A stretch of DNA of 64,000 nt, taken from positions 216,293-280,292 of the forward strand of contig NZ_QGKM01000005.1 of the NCBI RefSeq assembly GCF_003172875.1. The letters are read 5' to 3'. Position numbers and translations under genes: made by a program. The DNA is from Leucothrix pacifica (GTDB lineage Bacteria; Pseudomonadota; Gammaproteobacteria; Thiotrichales; Thiotrichaceae). How positions within the stretch are numbered: the first letter of the stretch is position 1; every line of letters begins with the position of its first letter. Positions 8,592 to 18,236 of this stretch are shown piece by piece. The notes beneath the pieces were generated by a model, which worked only from the letters and a program-made list of their open reading frames with translations, ran no database searches and was not told the origin of the DNA.

Positions 8592-9655
8592 ATATTCTGG
8601 ATCGCTATCTCTGGAAGTCAACACTAAGCGGACTACTCATGGCTTGGTTCGCGCTCACCATTCTTGTAATCTTTTTTGACTTTATCAGTGAGTCCGGAGA
8701 CGTTAATGAAAATTATAGTAGTCTGCAAGCACTACTCTATCTGAGCTACTCCATCCCAAGCAGGCTTTATGAGTTATTTCCAACTGCCATGCTGCTCGGC
8801 ACATTACTAGGACTCGGTAACCTTGCTGCGAACTCTGAGTTTATCGCGATGCGAGCCGCGGGTATTTCAATCGGTAATATTATCTTCTCAGTGCTGAAAT
8901 TAGGCTTATTTATTGTATTAGGTATCTTTTTCTTTGGTGAATATGTCGTTCCTAAATCTGACTTAGCTGGGCGCAACTTTAAATCATCATTAAGCAATAA
9001 GAATGTGGTGATGGTCAGCGGTGCAAGCCTCTGGGTTAAGGATAAGAATCGCATTATTCATATTGGACAAGTTTGGTCCGAAGAAAAGCTGACTGATGTC
9101 AATATCTACACCATTAAGGAGAATTACAGCAGCTTGGAGTCGCAAACTCATATTGAGACGATTCATAAAGTCGCGGAAGGATGGGAAGTTAATTCACTGA
9201 GCAAAAGTACTTTTAGTGATGAAGGGGTAACGAAAGCATTTATCGAGAAGGACATTGATCCTGATCTTATAAATCCAACATTCATAGGCATAGCGTCTGT
9301 CAAACCCGAACAATTATCCATCGCAGAACTGTCAGATCTGATACAATATCAGCGTTCAAATAATCTTAACGCGGATAAGTTTGAACTGGCTTATTGGAAA
9401 AGGTTTTCTGCCCCGCTCTCGGCCTTGGTTATGCTGGTGTTGGCGATGCCGTTTTTGTTTGGGTCGCAACGTGGGGGTGGTGCAGGACAGCGGGTTTTTA
9501 TTGGAATTATCGCTGGGATAGCGTTCTTTCTAATTAATAAGGTTTTAAATCAGTTGGGAGTGGTTTATGGTGTTTCTGCGATAGTAAGTGCTTTTTCGCC
9601 TCCAGCATTAGTTCTAGCGATCAGCTTGCTGTCGCTTTCTCGTAAAAACACTTAA
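8588..9655 (+). CDS. lptG: LPS export ABC transporter permease LptG
   Basis: 355-aa partner permease of LptF, same fold (YjgP/YjgQ family). The start at 8588 (MNILDRYLWKSTLSGLLMAW) overlaps the lptF stop by 4 bp, the usual lptFG arrangement. A longer open frame begins at 8522 but would run deep into lptF and is not credible. The C-terminal half has the conserved YWKRFSAPLSALVMLVLAMPF helix region. No lptABC genes are in the window, as is common, since they normally sit elsewhere. Confidence 0.94.
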   Translation: MNILDRYLWKSTLSGLLMAWFALTILVIFFDFISESGDVNENYSSLQALLYLSYSIPSRLYELFPTAMLLGTLLGLGNLAANSEFIAMRAAGISIGNIIFSVLKLGLFIVLGIFFFGEYVVPKSDLAGRNFKSSLSNKNVVMVSGASLWVKDKNRIIHIGQVWSEEKLTDVNIYTIKENYSSLESQTHIETIHKVAEGWEVNSLSKSTFSDEGVTKAFIEKDIDPDLINPTFIGIASVKPEQLSIAELSDLIQYQRSNNLNADKFELAYWKRFSAPLSALVMLVLAMPFLFGSQRGGGAGQRVFIGIIAGIAFFLINKVLNQLGVVYGVSAIVSAFSPPALVLAISLLSLSRKNT

Positions 9656-9786
9656 CTAATTAATGCTTACAACTGGAACATACTAAGGCAATTGCCAGAT
9701 TCACTCGACATCACACTCCAGCTTTTTTACAGAGTATTTGACCAAAAGATAAACTGAACACTCTTACAGGGCTATAGAGCACAGAA

Positions 9787-10851
9787 ATGCGTATGAATAC
9801 GAATAAATTTACTCGTTTATTGGTAATTGGGAAGCGAGGAGGTATTTTACAATGGTATGAGCACCTAATAGATGCAGGGGAAAGTTTAAATGGTGTCGAG
9901 GTTAAAGGTTTTGCCTTAAACCACAATAATTTTTATGAGCGCGCAATCAAGAAAATAGCTGGGTGGATAAGCCCATGTGCTAAAGCGAATATAACAAAAA
10001 AAAGGCTAATTCGAGTTTTAGATAACTACAAACCACAGTTAATAATTATTGCTGACCTGTTCTACTTTTCTGATGATCTCATTTCTGCCTTAATCACATA
10101 TCGCCAAGATTGTTTCTTCACTCACTGGATTGGAGACTTCTACACCTCAGAGATCCTCCACTCGAAACCTCTAATTCACCACTTCTTTTTTACGGATACA
10201 GCTCTTGTTAACCACGCTAAGTCCTTAGGATTAGACAACTCTAGCTACCTCCCACTTGCCTATAACCCTAGAGTTTTCACCCCTCCTGAAACCAATAAAA
10301 AACGTTCTAACTTACTTTTGTTTGTAGGAGCTTGGTCTAAAAACCGTGAACGAATCATAAATGATATTGATTACCCTATGCTCGTTATAGGAAAAGGCTG
10401 GAGGAAAAAGTTAAATAGAGAGAACCACAAAGTAGTTAGTAAAAATATTAATCAAGAGGAGCTAGCGAAACTCTACCAAGAATTTAACTATGTACTAAAC
10501 ATCATAAACACTGAGAACATTAAAAATGGTCTTAACATGAGATGCTTTGAAGCGCCAGGCTGTAAGGCTTTATTAGTGACTGATGACGTAAAAGACCTAC
10601 CTTATTGTTATACTGAGAATCTTGATGTACTCGTATATGATACAGCGTGCCAAATTCCTACCTTATTAGCTTCTCAAAATAAAAAATCACAAACTGCAAC
10701 TATCGAAAATGGACATAAAAAAGCTCAGGAAATGCATACTTACAAGGTGAGAATTCAAAGCATAATAAATATTTCTAGTCTTACAAACAAACACGAAAGC
10801 CTTTCAGAAAAAAGTCCTACAATAATTAACATATACGAGGTAGTTACATGA
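9787..10851 (+). CDS. CgeB-like glycosyltransferase (GT-B type)
   Basis: 354-aa protein resembling the CgeB / Glyco_trans_1_2 group. The C-terminal part carries NGLNMRCFEAPGCKALLVTDD, close to the family pattern LNxRxFE-xxxCG-xxLTD, after a mid-protein VGAWSKNRE segment. Such proteins transfer sugars in surface-glycan or spore-coat modification; donor and acceptor here are unknown. No signal peptide or membrane helix is seen, so it is probably cytoplasmic. The gene is AT-rich relative to lptFG and is coupled to the next gene by a 4-bp ATGA overlap. An alternative start lies two codons downstream. Confidence 0.72.
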   Translation: MRMNTNKFTRLLVIGKRGGILQWYEHLIDAGESLNGVEVKGFALNHNNFYERAIKKIAGWISPCAKANITKKRLIRVLDNYKPQLIIIADLFYFSDDLISALITYRQDCFFTHWIGDFYTSEILHSKPLIHHFFFTDTALVNHAKSLGLDNSSYLPLAYNPRVFTPPETNKKRSNLLLFVGAWSKNRERIINDIDYPMLVIGKGWRKKLNRENHKVVSKNINQEELAKLYQEFNYVLNIINTENIKNGLNMRCFEAPGCKALLVTDDVKDLPYCYTENLDVLVYDTACQIPTLLASQNKKSQTATIENGHKKAQEMHTYKVRIQSIINISSLTNKHESLSEKSPTIINIYEVVT

Positions 10852-11747
10852 ATCGAAAAGATTTTTTATTAAAATATACATCGAAAGAGTCTTCAGGACT
10901 AGAGATTGGCCCAAGCCATAACCCAACTGCCTCTAAATCTGCAGGGTATAATGTTGAAATTATTGACCATACAACGAAAGAAGGCCTAATAGAAAAATAT
11001 CAGAATGATGCGAGTGTTGATACAAGTAAAATAGAAGATGTTGATTATGTATGGGAAGGACAACCCTACAAAGAGCTTACCAAAAAAAGTAAGCACTATG
11101 ACTGGATTATTGCTTCTCATGTTATCGAACATACTCCAGATATAATTCGATTCATAAATGACTGTAACGGACTACTGGCGGATAACGGTAAGTTAATTTT
11201 AGCAATCCCTGATTATCGCTATTGCTTCGATCAATACCGTGCAATCACAGGTCTATCAAAGGTGATCGATGCTCATCTGAATAAAAATGTTCTACACTCA
11301 GCAGGCACTATAGCTGAATTTTACTTGAATGCATCTAAGAGAAACGGACAAGTCGCTTGGGGAGAAAACCATATTGGCCATAGCGAACTACTCTGGGACA
11401 AAAATACAGCGTTAGAGCAATTTACTTCAGCCAAGAGAGGGGAGTTTTATATTGATGCACATGCTTGGTGTTTTACTCCGAACTCATTTCGATTAATTAT
11501 GCATGATCTAGAAAACTTAGGATTAACAGAACTACAAGAAGTTGACAGCTTTACTCCTGGTGGCAGTGAGTTTTTTTGCGTACTGAGCCGAAAAGAAACT
11601 ACCGCTCACTTTGACCGACTAAAAGTATTAGAAGCTATACAAAATGAAATCGCTGCAGGGCGTCCACTGAAGAGACACCAACGTACCTATAACAAATGGC
11701 GAAGGTCAATCAAAAAAAGATTCAACAGAAATAACGCTCACCTGTAA
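10848..11747 (+). CDS. Class I SAM-dependent methyltransferase
   Basis: 299-aa protein with a methyltransferase-type core: GLEIGPSHNP near residue 17 as the SAM-binding loop, and WIIASHVIEHTPDIIRFI, a strong match to the motif after strand 4 in Methyltransf_11/12 proteins. The product tail is basic. It is translationally coupled to the CgeB-like gene, so a role in O-methylation or capping of the glycan is likely but not shown. Codon use is AT-rich like its partner. It ends 124 bp before the 3' end of the convergent leftward operon. Confidence 0.75.
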   Translation: MNRKDFLLKYTSKESSGLEIGPSHNPTASKSAGYNVEIIDHTTKEGLIEKYQNDASVDTSKIEDVDYVWEGQPYKELTKKSKHYDWIIASHVIEHTPDIIRFINDCNGLLADNGKLILAIPDYRYCFDQYRAITGLSKVIDAHLNKNVLHSAGTIAEFYLNASKRNGQVAWGENHIGHSELLWDKNTALEQFTSAKRGEFYIDAHAWCFTPNSFRLIMHDLENLGLTELQEVDSFTPGGSEFFCVLSRKETTAHFDRLKVLEAIQNEIAAGRPLKRHQRTYNKWRRSIKKRFNRNNAHL

Positions 11748-11871
11748 GATAAAAAACACTCGATTTTGAAACTCGGGTTCTATATAGGTAATATTAATAG
11801 GCATAGTTACTTGTCGTACTTGTTACTTCAAAAGCGAAGATCATTATAATCATTGTTTAAAGATAAAAATC

Positions 11872-12678
11872 CTAAATGGTATATTTTTTCTTAAGACTCT
11901 TATGAAGATTTAAAATTTTATTATTATTAAAAAGTGCCATTAATATTCTTGAGGAGGACACATAAAAACGTGAGCACATTGCTTGAATAACTTGTGGTTG
12001 CTTTCTACGTCTGGAAAGATTCATGAAATCCATTTGGACTGCGTTATAACTTTCGTCAGCATTCCCCCCGCTCTTATGTCTAAGGTGAAAATCTATCACA
12101 TAACAACTATAACCAAGATACTCTGCATTTTGACAAAGATCAGTTGCATACAAATGAAACCCTTTCATCTGACCAGAGCAAGATATAGGGTTCTTTCTGT
12201 TGATCACTAAGAAATTCTCATCCACCGTCATTACTCGCCCGGGCAGAACACCTAAGGTTATATTATCCGCATTAGGGTCTGTAATTCTTGCTATTGGCAA
12301 ACTATTATGTGCTTTTCCCGCATTTCCCAGAATGGCCCACATGGGGTCAATTTTATTAATTTCCCTAATTCTTTCCTCTAAAACTTCTCTTCGATCAAAT
12401 TCAAACAAGATATCCTGATGACAGTAAACAATATATTGACCCTCAGCTTCAAGTAGGAATCGGTTGTAACCAGAAAATCCATCACATAAGTTCTCGTTAG
12501 AGTTATCAATATACAAAAACTCAACATCATCACCATCAAATCCTGCTTGTTTAGCACTAGCAATCATTTCATGATATTCATCAATACGCGTTACCAACGA
12601 GCAGAAGCTGAATTTTACTTTGTAGTTATTTCTACTCTCATCAATACTTCTTATATTTAACAAGTTAGACCCCTTCAA
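11872..12678 (-). CDS. GT2-like glycosyltransferase family protein
   Basis: 268-aa protein, last gene of the leftward glycan operon. It has a GT-A-like layout: an N-terminal strand FSFCSLVTRIDEYHEMI, an acidic loop VEFLYIDNSNEN, and YIVYCHQDILF, where HQD stands where GT2 enzymes normally have DxD. A late DFHLRHKSGG histidine segment matches the metal-binding end of such domains. Donor and acceptor are unknown, and the fold assignment is by pattern only. It starts 13 bp after the methyltransferase stop. Confidence 0.6.
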   Translation of the reverse strand: MKGSNLLNIRSIDESRNNYKVKFSFCSLVTRIDEYHEMIASAKQAGFDGDDVEFLYIDNSNENLCDGFSGYNRFLLEAEGQYIVYCHQDILFEFDRREVLEERIREINKIDPMWAILGNAGKAHNSLPIARITDPNADNITLGVLPGRVMTVDENFLVINRKNPISCSGQMKGFHLYATDLCQNAEYLGYSCYVIDFHLRHKSGGNADESYNAVQMDFMNLSRRRKQPQVIQAMCSRFYVSSSRILMALFNNNKILNLHKSLKKKYTI

Positions 12679-12691
12679 TGGTAAACCTCAG

Positions 12692-13345
12692 CTACTTATT
12701 TGTAGAATATTTAACACAAAAACCAAATTGCAAATGTAATGTATCTTTCCCCAGAGCCTTAATCGTAATAATTTTAGCTATTTTTTTTAGTGATGAAGGC
12801 TTGAAAGATATACTATTAATTCCTTCGAATTTATTGATAATAAAGTCATGACGAGCAAATGTTTGGATAATACTTTTCTCAGTAAAAAAACGCAGATGCG
12901 TACGATCTAAAACCCCCTCATCTTGATACTCCCAATCTTTATCAAAGATTAATGACAATAGGTTGGGGAAAAATCTGACATTAGGAATCGAACCAACAAT
13001 ATAAGAATCCTTTTTCATCTTACTCTTTATGTCAGAAAAGAACTTATCATGATCCACCATATGCTCGATCACATCATTACAAATAACCAAGTCGAAGTAG
13101 TCATTTGGTAAACTATCAGCAACTTCCTCATAAGTACCGTGCACTACTTTATCAAGTACCTTAGAAGCTGTTTCGTACGATGGTGTAAATGGTTCTACCC
13201 CCCAATACTCACAATCTTCCTCCAAATTAGAACGAAAAGCACCGTCACCACAACCAACTTCCAACACTCTTGAATAAGAATCTGGTAGGAAGGCCGCCAT
13301 ATTCGACCTAGTACCGCTGTAGTATATATCTGATTTATTGCTCAT
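12692..13345 (-). CDS. Class I SAM-dependent methyltransferase
   Basis: 217-aa methyltransferase with clear motifs: I as VLEVGCGDGAF (residues about 29-39), an acidic post-I WGVEP, and DLVICNDVIEHMVDHDKFF as motif II/post-II. The FFPNLLSLIFDKDWEYQDEGVLDRTHLRFFT block is common in methyltransferases of O-antigen and capsule clusters. It overlaps the upstream ELM1-family gene by 4 bp. Substrate unknown; a sugar or lipid-linked intermediate is likely from context. Confidence 0.82.
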   Translation of the reverse strand: MSNKSDIYYSGTRSNMAAFLPDSYSRVLEVGCGDGAFRSNLEEDCEYWGVEPFTPSYETASKVLDKVVHGTYEEVADSLPNDYFDLVICNDVIEHMVDHDKFFSDIKSKMKKDSYIVGSIPNVRFFPNLLSLIFDKDWEYQDEGVLDRTHLRFFTEKSIIQTFARHDFIINKFEGINSISFKPSSLKKIAKIITIKALGKDTLHLQFGFCVKYSTNK

Positions 13346-14361
13346 AGCCCTAGCTCATTTAATATCATATTGGGGATCAATGATTGATCTTTGTTAGCTT
13401 TTAACTTTACAGGTTGAAAATTTTGCAAAATATCGCCAATGCACATCCTTTTCATACTACCTACATTACTTAGTCTTTGCACTAGTTGAAGGTGACCGCC
13501 ATCTGGCTCCCCAATCATTTCAGAATGTAAGGACACTAGAGGCAAGCCTGCTGCTACAACTTCACTCAACATGGAAGTACTATCCTCTGTGACAAAAGCA
13601 TAGCTCGATAAACCTAGAAAAGCAGACAGACACTTTTCTGGCTTTTGATTATAAAAAACAGAATAGGTAATACTCGGGTTAGATCTTAATAACTGCGAAA
13701 GAGCTTCTTCAACTTTAGCAGGTGTACGACGAGATGTACTAACAAGCCACTTCACTGAATACTTATCAGCTAGTTCATTCATCGCTACAACTAGTTCCTC
13801 CCAATCTTTTTTGGTGTACTTATAATAATGTGTAGGCCCGCCAATCAATAAACTCCAGTAAACATAATTTGGGTTCAGGCGCCTCTCAGTCAGAAATTCT
13901 CTCGCAGCTGCCCTCATTCCAACCTTGTCAAACCTTTGTGGCATTACATCTACAACCAAATTATTTTTCTCTGCACCAAGGGAAGCGGTAGAAACCACAA
14001 GCGAAAAATCTGCAAGACTATACCCTTTAGGGGTTCCAAGAAATATATTTTTGGTTTGGAATGTTCTGGCTAATAATACACTGCTAGCACATGTGTACCC
14101 GCCAGACGAAACAATCAAATCCGGTCTTACGTCAATTTTTTTGGAATATTTAACTAAGCACAGATTTAAGATATTACCAAGGTAGCTATTTCTTTTAACA
14201 AAGAAATTTATCAAAGGCCTTAATACTTTTAATCTATAACTAATATCAACAACTTCCTCAGTTATACTGCGCTCTTTCTTTAAAGACTCAACTATTCCAA
14301 AAGATTGGTTAACATGTCCTGGTCTACCGTCATTAATTATCAACACATGGATATTCATCAC
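13342..14361 (-). CDS. ELM1/GtrOC1-family protein (first of two paralogues)
   Basis: 339-aa protein of the family named after plant mitochondrial fission protein ELM1 (PF06258-type). In bacteria these sit in LPS and glycan clusters and are predicted to have a GT-B-like fold; activity is not established. Visible landmarks are DGRPGHVNQS at the N-terminus, LLIGGPTHYYKYTKKDW in the middle, the STSRRTP stretch and FVTEDSTSMLSEVVAAGLPLVSL near the C-terminus. The start is either GTG 14361 (4-bp overlap with the GT4 stop) or ATG 14358. A second family member is at 17318-18232 in the same operon. Confidence 0.8.
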   Translation of the reverse strand: MMNIHVLIINDGRPGHVNQSFGIVESLKKERSITEEVVDISYRLKVLRPLINFFVKRNSYLGNILNLCLVKYSKKIDVRPDLIVSSGGYTCASSVLLARTFQTKNIFLGTPKGYSLADFSLVVSTASLGAEKNNLVVDVMPQRFDKVGMRAAAREFLTERRLNPNYVYWSLLIGGPTHYYKYTKKDWEELVVAMNELADKYSVKWLVSTSRRTPAKVEEALSQLLRSNPSITYSVFYNQKPEKCLSAFLGLSSYAFVTEDSTSMLSEVVAAGLPLVSLHSEMIGEPDGGHLQLVQRLSNVGSMKRMCIGDILQNFQPVKLKANKDQSLIPNMILNELGL

Positions 14362-15380
14362 CCGCTCATTAAACTAAAGTCATACTGCTTTAGTATCTGG
14401 TCAATCATATTATTCAAAGACGTATTCTCTTGCGCCCATCGAAAAGCATTTTCAAGTTTTTCTTTATTAGCCTCAGGGTCATCAATTTGCTTACGTATTG
14501 AAGCATAAAGAGCCTCCATATCTCCTACAGGCACTACGTTTTCAGCCGGAAGAATTAATGATGCATCCGAGACATCAGTCGAAACTACAGGAATATGCAG
14601 CCTTAAAGACTCTACCAAAGTATATGGAAACCCTTCCCTGTCAGAGCAAATAACAAATAAATCTGAAGCCGACATCAATTCAATATTGTCGTCGCGATGG
14701 CCCAAGAAAAAAACATTATTGAGTTTCTTCTTTTTCACTTCGCTCTCTAGCTGCCCCCGCAATTTACCCTCACCGACAATAAGCACATCACAATCATGCA
14801 GACGACCGGCAATGCTAATCAATAAATCAAAACGCTTAACTTCCACTAAACGCCCCATAACCAATATCTTTTTATTCGAGAGCTGTTCCGTTTGCTGAAG
14901 AAAGTCCCGAGAACGAATCCTCCTCATATCAACATCAACACCGTTATAGATAACGACTTTATTGTTGTTTGTAACACTATTCAACACACGGTGAGAAACA
15001 CCGATCACAGTATCAAAGCTGCTAAACCCCTTTGTATTACGCTTTTCACTATGTATAGTTGCTATCTTGGAGCAAGAAAAGCCTAACCAAGGATAAATTG
15101 TAGAAATAAGCGATGCTGCCTTATTAGCATGTGCATGAATAACATCTGGTTGTATGGACCTTAATAAATTTACTAACTTATAAAGTAGAATAGGATTCTT
15201 TCTACTTTTGGTAGCATCTAGAGCGTGAAATGATGCTGTAGTTACATCATTACGAAAACGATCAGGAGCGATAAGATGAACCTGATATTTTTCATTAATT
15301 AAAGGGTTATTGGCCAATGTCAGCACATGGTTTTCCAATCCACCACTTTCATCACTAGCGAGCACTAAACAAAGGATCAT
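14358..15380 (-). CDS. Glycosyltransferase family 4 protein
   Basis: 340-aa GT-B glycosyltransferase. N-terminal acceptor domain with SGGLENHVLTLA, the middle HAHANKAASLIS segment, then the C-terminal donor domain with ILVMGRLVEVKRFDLLI, FFLGHRDD and the EX7E motif EGFPYTLVE. It transfers a sugar from an activated donor to a growing glycan on the cytoplasmic face of the inner membrane. It overlaps both neighbouring genes by 4 bp. The sugar is unknown. Confidence 0.9.
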   Translation of the reverse strand: MILCLVLASDESGGLENHVLTLANNPLINEKYQVHLIAPDRFRNDVTTASFHALDATKSRKNPILLYKLVNLLRSIQPDVIHAHANKAASLISTIYPWLGFSCSKIATIHSEKRNTKGFSSFDTVIGVSHRVLNSVTNNNKVVIYNGVDVDMRRIRSRDFLQQTEQLSNKKILVMGRLVEVKRFDLLISIAGRLHDCDVLIVGEGKLRGQLESEVKKKKLNNVFFLGHRDDNIELMSASDLFVICSDREGFPYTLVESLRLHIPVVSTDVSDASLILPAENVVPVGDMEALYASIRKQIDDPEANKEKLENAFRWAQENTSLNNMIDQILKQYDFSLMSG

Positions 15381-16222
15381 TTGAATAAGCCTCGCTTTCC
15401 AGTTCTCATTTTTTGATAAAACGCGTAAAAACCATCTTTTCCACTGATAGTGATCCGACTAATTTCACACGGATGCTCAGTTAATCTGTGGTCGATTCCA
15501 GTATTAACCGTGGTGGCTGTTGTATACCCAGCCTTTTTAACCAACTCTACCTCTTCCATCCCATATAAACCAAATGGATAACAAAAAGCCTTACAGTCAA
15601 TATCGAAATCAGATCTAATTTTACTTCTGGAGTCATGAATTTCTTTACGCTTATTCTGACCATCTAAGCTCATCAAATTATCATGCGTTAAAGTATGTGA
15701 ACCAATTTCAATAACACCCGAAGCCAACATTTCTTTGACTTGGTCATCACTCAGTTTTGGTTCTAACAGAAGCCCTGCCCCCTGATTTTTCTCTTTACGT
15801 TTACCAGACCAGTCACGGTCATGCCTATCAACAACCAGATAGATAGTCGCCTTAGCATTATATTTTTTGATTATTGGAAATGCATTGATGAAATTATCTT
15901 CATACCCATCATCAAACGTTATCGCTACTGATTTTTCAGCGAGTAAACCTTTTTCAGCCAATTCGTGAAGCTCAGTTATTGTGTGAAACGTCCACCCCTT
16001 TTCATTCAAATATTTCAATTGTCGGTCAAACATTTCAGGAGACACGCGCAAGCCATTAAATTTAGCGTCGGGTATTCCGTCCCGAATCATGTGATACATC
16101 AAAACTCGTGGCGACTCATAAGATACTGTAGGTCGCCACCATCCATAACGGACTGAAAAGTAAACACTCCCTATTGCTGCCAAAACAAAAATCACCCAAT
16201 AGACCTCAGTCAACATAGACAC
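15377..16222 (-). CDS. Membrane-anchored polysaccharide deacetylase (NodB/CE4)
   Basis: 281-aa protein with one N-terminal transmembrane helix (residues about 8-24) and a NodB homology domain. CE4 motif 1 is TFDDGYEDN, motif 2 is SHTLTHDN, and FCYPFGLYG is motif 3. Such enzymes remove N- or O-acetyl groups from amino-sugar polymers in the periplasm. With a UDP-N-acetyl sugar dehydrogenase in the same operon, partial deacetylation of an amino-sugar glycan is a fair inference. The start overlaps the upstream GT4 gene by 17 bp; the ATG two codons in (16216) would shorten this. Confidence 0.88.
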   Translation of the reverse strand: MSMLTEVYWVIFVLAAIGSVYFSVRYGWWRPTVSYESPRVLMYHMIRDGIPDAKFNGLRVSPEMFDRQLKYLNEKGWTFHTITELHELAEKGLLAEKSVAITFDDGYEDNFINAFPIIKKYNAKATIYLVVDRHDRDWSGKRKEKNQGAGLLLEPKLSDDQVKEMLASGVIEIGSHTLTHDNLMSLDGQNKRKEIHDSRSKIRSDFDIDCKAFCYPFGLYGMEEVELVKKAGYTTATTVNTGIDHRLTEHPCEISRITISGKDGFYAFYQKMRTGKRGLFK

Positions 16223-17321
16223 TCAATTCACCGTTTAGCATATCTTTTTTAGAGTACTGAGTAATTGCAGACTGAGGAGGCAGTAAGCTTCCATCATGTA
16301 ATGCAACGATTCTTTCGCTTACAGCTGCCAAATCATCTAACGGAACCAAACCTACCGGATATAATTGCGACAAGGTTTCCCCTACACCACCATGATCATA
16401 ACCTACCACTGCTCGCCCCAAGCTAATCGCCTCAACTACTGTTCTTCCAAACGACTCGGGCTTGCTCGATAACGAGAGCACCATATCAGATATTGCGTAA
16501 ATATCTTTCATGTCACTTCTATAACCGGTAAAGGTAATAAATTCTTCAAGCCCTCTATCCTTCACTTCTTTATAAAGCCCTTCTGCGTAGCTCATCCGTT
16601 TGGGATCCTCACTACCTACAATGACCGCGTGTATTTCGGGTATTTGCTCCTTTAGCCCATCAATGACACGAATCAAGTCATGATGACCTTTTAATCGAGT
16701 CAGGCGACCGGGCAAAGTAACAATAAATTTGCCTTTTGTGTTTGGGAACCTTTCAAACCAAGCTAACTTCCAAGACTCTGCTGGTTGATAAGCAAATGGA
16801 AACTCAAGTGGATCAATTCCTCTCGGAATAACAACAATTTTATCCTGTTTCACTCCTTTATAATTTGCGGTGATGTACTCTTTGACAGTACTTGATACCG
16901 CTACTACAGCCTCACCATAGGTCATAATTTTACTGTACGCGCTCACCGAGTTCAGACCATGAACAGTAGTGATAAAACGAGGGCGATTCTGCTTTGGCAT
17001 TCCACGCCATGCTAACCACGCAACCCAGGCAGGCATACGCGAACGCGCATGAAGGACATCAACATCACTTTCAACCAACCATTGCCTTAGTTTTCGGTAT
17101 CGCAAAAAAGTGGTTAAAGATTTTTTTCCCAAATCCCAATTAACGTGAGTCGCACCCGTTTTTTCCAGCTCACCGACTAGTCGCCCTCCAGCAGAAATAA
17201 CCAGCGCTTTATGCCCACTATCGACCAACGCTTTGGCAACTTCAATAGTGCCCTTTTCAACCCCCCCACTATCTAATGCGGGAATTATTTGCAGAACTGT
17301 TAAGGGCTTTTTTTGATTCAT
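16206..17321 (-). CDS. Glycosyltransferase family 4 protein
   Basis: 371-aa GT-B enzyme. N-terminal PALDSGGVEKGTIEVA is the typical acceptor-domain opening. The donor domain shows VTLPGRLTRLKGHHDLI, VIVGSEDPKR, ITFTGYRSDMKDIY and the EX7E motif ESFGRTVVEA. Closely resembles LPS-core or O-antigen transferases of the RfaB/WaaG style. It overlaps the second ELM1-family gene by 4 bp. Sugar and acceptor are unknown. Confidence 0.9.
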   Translation of the reverse strand: MNQKKPLTVLQIIPALDSGGVEKGTIEVAKALVDSGHKALVISAGGRLVGELEKTGATHVNWDLGKKSLTTFLRYRKLRQWLVESDVDVLHARSRMPAWVAWLAWRGMPKQNRPRFITTVHGLNSVSAYSKIMTYGEAVVAVSSTVKEYITANYKGVKQDKIVVIPRGIDPLEFPFAYQPAESWKLAWFERFPNTKGKFIVTLPGRLTRLKGHHDLIRVIDGLKEQIPEIHAVIVGSEDPKRMSYAEGLYKEVKDRGLEEFITFTGYRSDMKDIYAISDMVLSLSSKPESFGRTVVEAISLGRAVVGYDHGGVGETLSQLYPVGLVPLDDLAAVSERIVALHDGSLLPPQSAITQYSKKDMLNGELSVYVD

Positions 17322-18232
17322 ATGGTATACCCCTTCTCAACCATCCGTGCCATAACAATATCAGCGCACCTTGTCGCTTCATCCAAAGCAATAAGTGCCT
17401 GCGTATTTGAGCCATCATTTTTAGTCTCAAGAGTCGTTAAGTCTGAAACTCGACCCTCACTCAATAAACGCGCCACTTCCCGACTCACCCGATTAGGCTT
17501 AGTCTTATCTAGCTTCAGCACACCTACCCTAGCCCCGGCAGTCATCGCTTCAAAAACCATTGAAATGCTATCCTCTGTCACCCAAATATGACCAATTCGA
17601 CTTAGTTGATCCAACATCCATTCAGCGCCCACATCAGCGTAATTAAAAAAAGGTAGTATTATCTGACTGCTATGCAATACCGACTCAATATCGGCGGATG
17701 TGCGTCTTGAATTAGCTATACGCCATTCAACATCTGGATAACTCTCCAATAAGGTTTTAATTTGAGCTACTACAGTACCTGACGACCAATTAAAATGAGA
17801 GGAGAGCCCACCCAGTAAAATAAGCCCCTGTGATTGTTCGAGACTGCTAGAAGGACGAATACGGTTAATAGCACCATCCGTTACAACCGTATTAGGCATT
17901 TCAGAAACTCTATCGTGCCTTGGAATGAAGCATAGATTAAAGGCTGACCGAGGTAAGCTAGGCTTCATAAGAACAACACTGTATGCACCAAAAATAAAGC
18001 GCATAATCAATGCATATTTGTGTGTTCGGTGCCCCGCGGCAACCACTAATTTTGCGGGCGTATCAAACTGGCTAACTTTACGAATAAATCCAACCAAGCC
18101 GATAGAAATATCGATCGTTCTAACCGATGTATTAACTTTTCTTTGAATAGCTTCAACTAGCCCTTTCACTTGGTTCACATGACCAGGCTTGCCATCAACT
18201 ATTTCAATAATGTTTAAACACTTCTGCGACAT
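17318..18232 (-). CDS. ELM1/GtrOC1-family protein (second paralogue)
   Basis: 304-aa relative of the protein at 13342-14361. Shared landmarks are IVDGKPGHVNQ at the N-terminus, LILLGGLSSHFNW, IANSRRTS and the C-terminal VTEDSISMVFEAMTAGARVGVL. The two are clearly divergent, not a recent duplication. It starts 4 bp after the dehydrogenase stop and overlaps the GT4 gene by 4 bp. Family function is not settled; its strict coupling to glycosyltransferases supports a direct role in glycan assembly. Confidence 0.8.
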   Translation of the reverse strand: MSQKCLNIIEIVDGKPGHVNQVKGLVEAIQRKVNTSVRTIDISIGLVGFIRKVSQFDTPAKLVVAAGHRTHKYALIMRFIFGAYSVVLMKPSLPRSAFNLCFIPRHDRVSEMPNTVVTDGAINRIRPSSSLEQSQGLILLGGLSSHFNWSSGTVVAQIKTLLESYPDVEWRIANSRRTSADIESVLHSSQIILPFFNYADVGAEWMLDQLSRIGHIWVTEDSISMVFEAMTAGARVGVLKLDKTKPNRVSREVARLLSEGRVSDLTTLETKNDGSNTQALIALDEATRCADIVMARMVEKGYTI

Positions 18233-18236
18233 TGAC

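Noticed and set aside
11748..11871. Terminator between the convergent glycan units
   Set aside because: Only weak imperfect repeats were seen, not a stable stem with a T tract.
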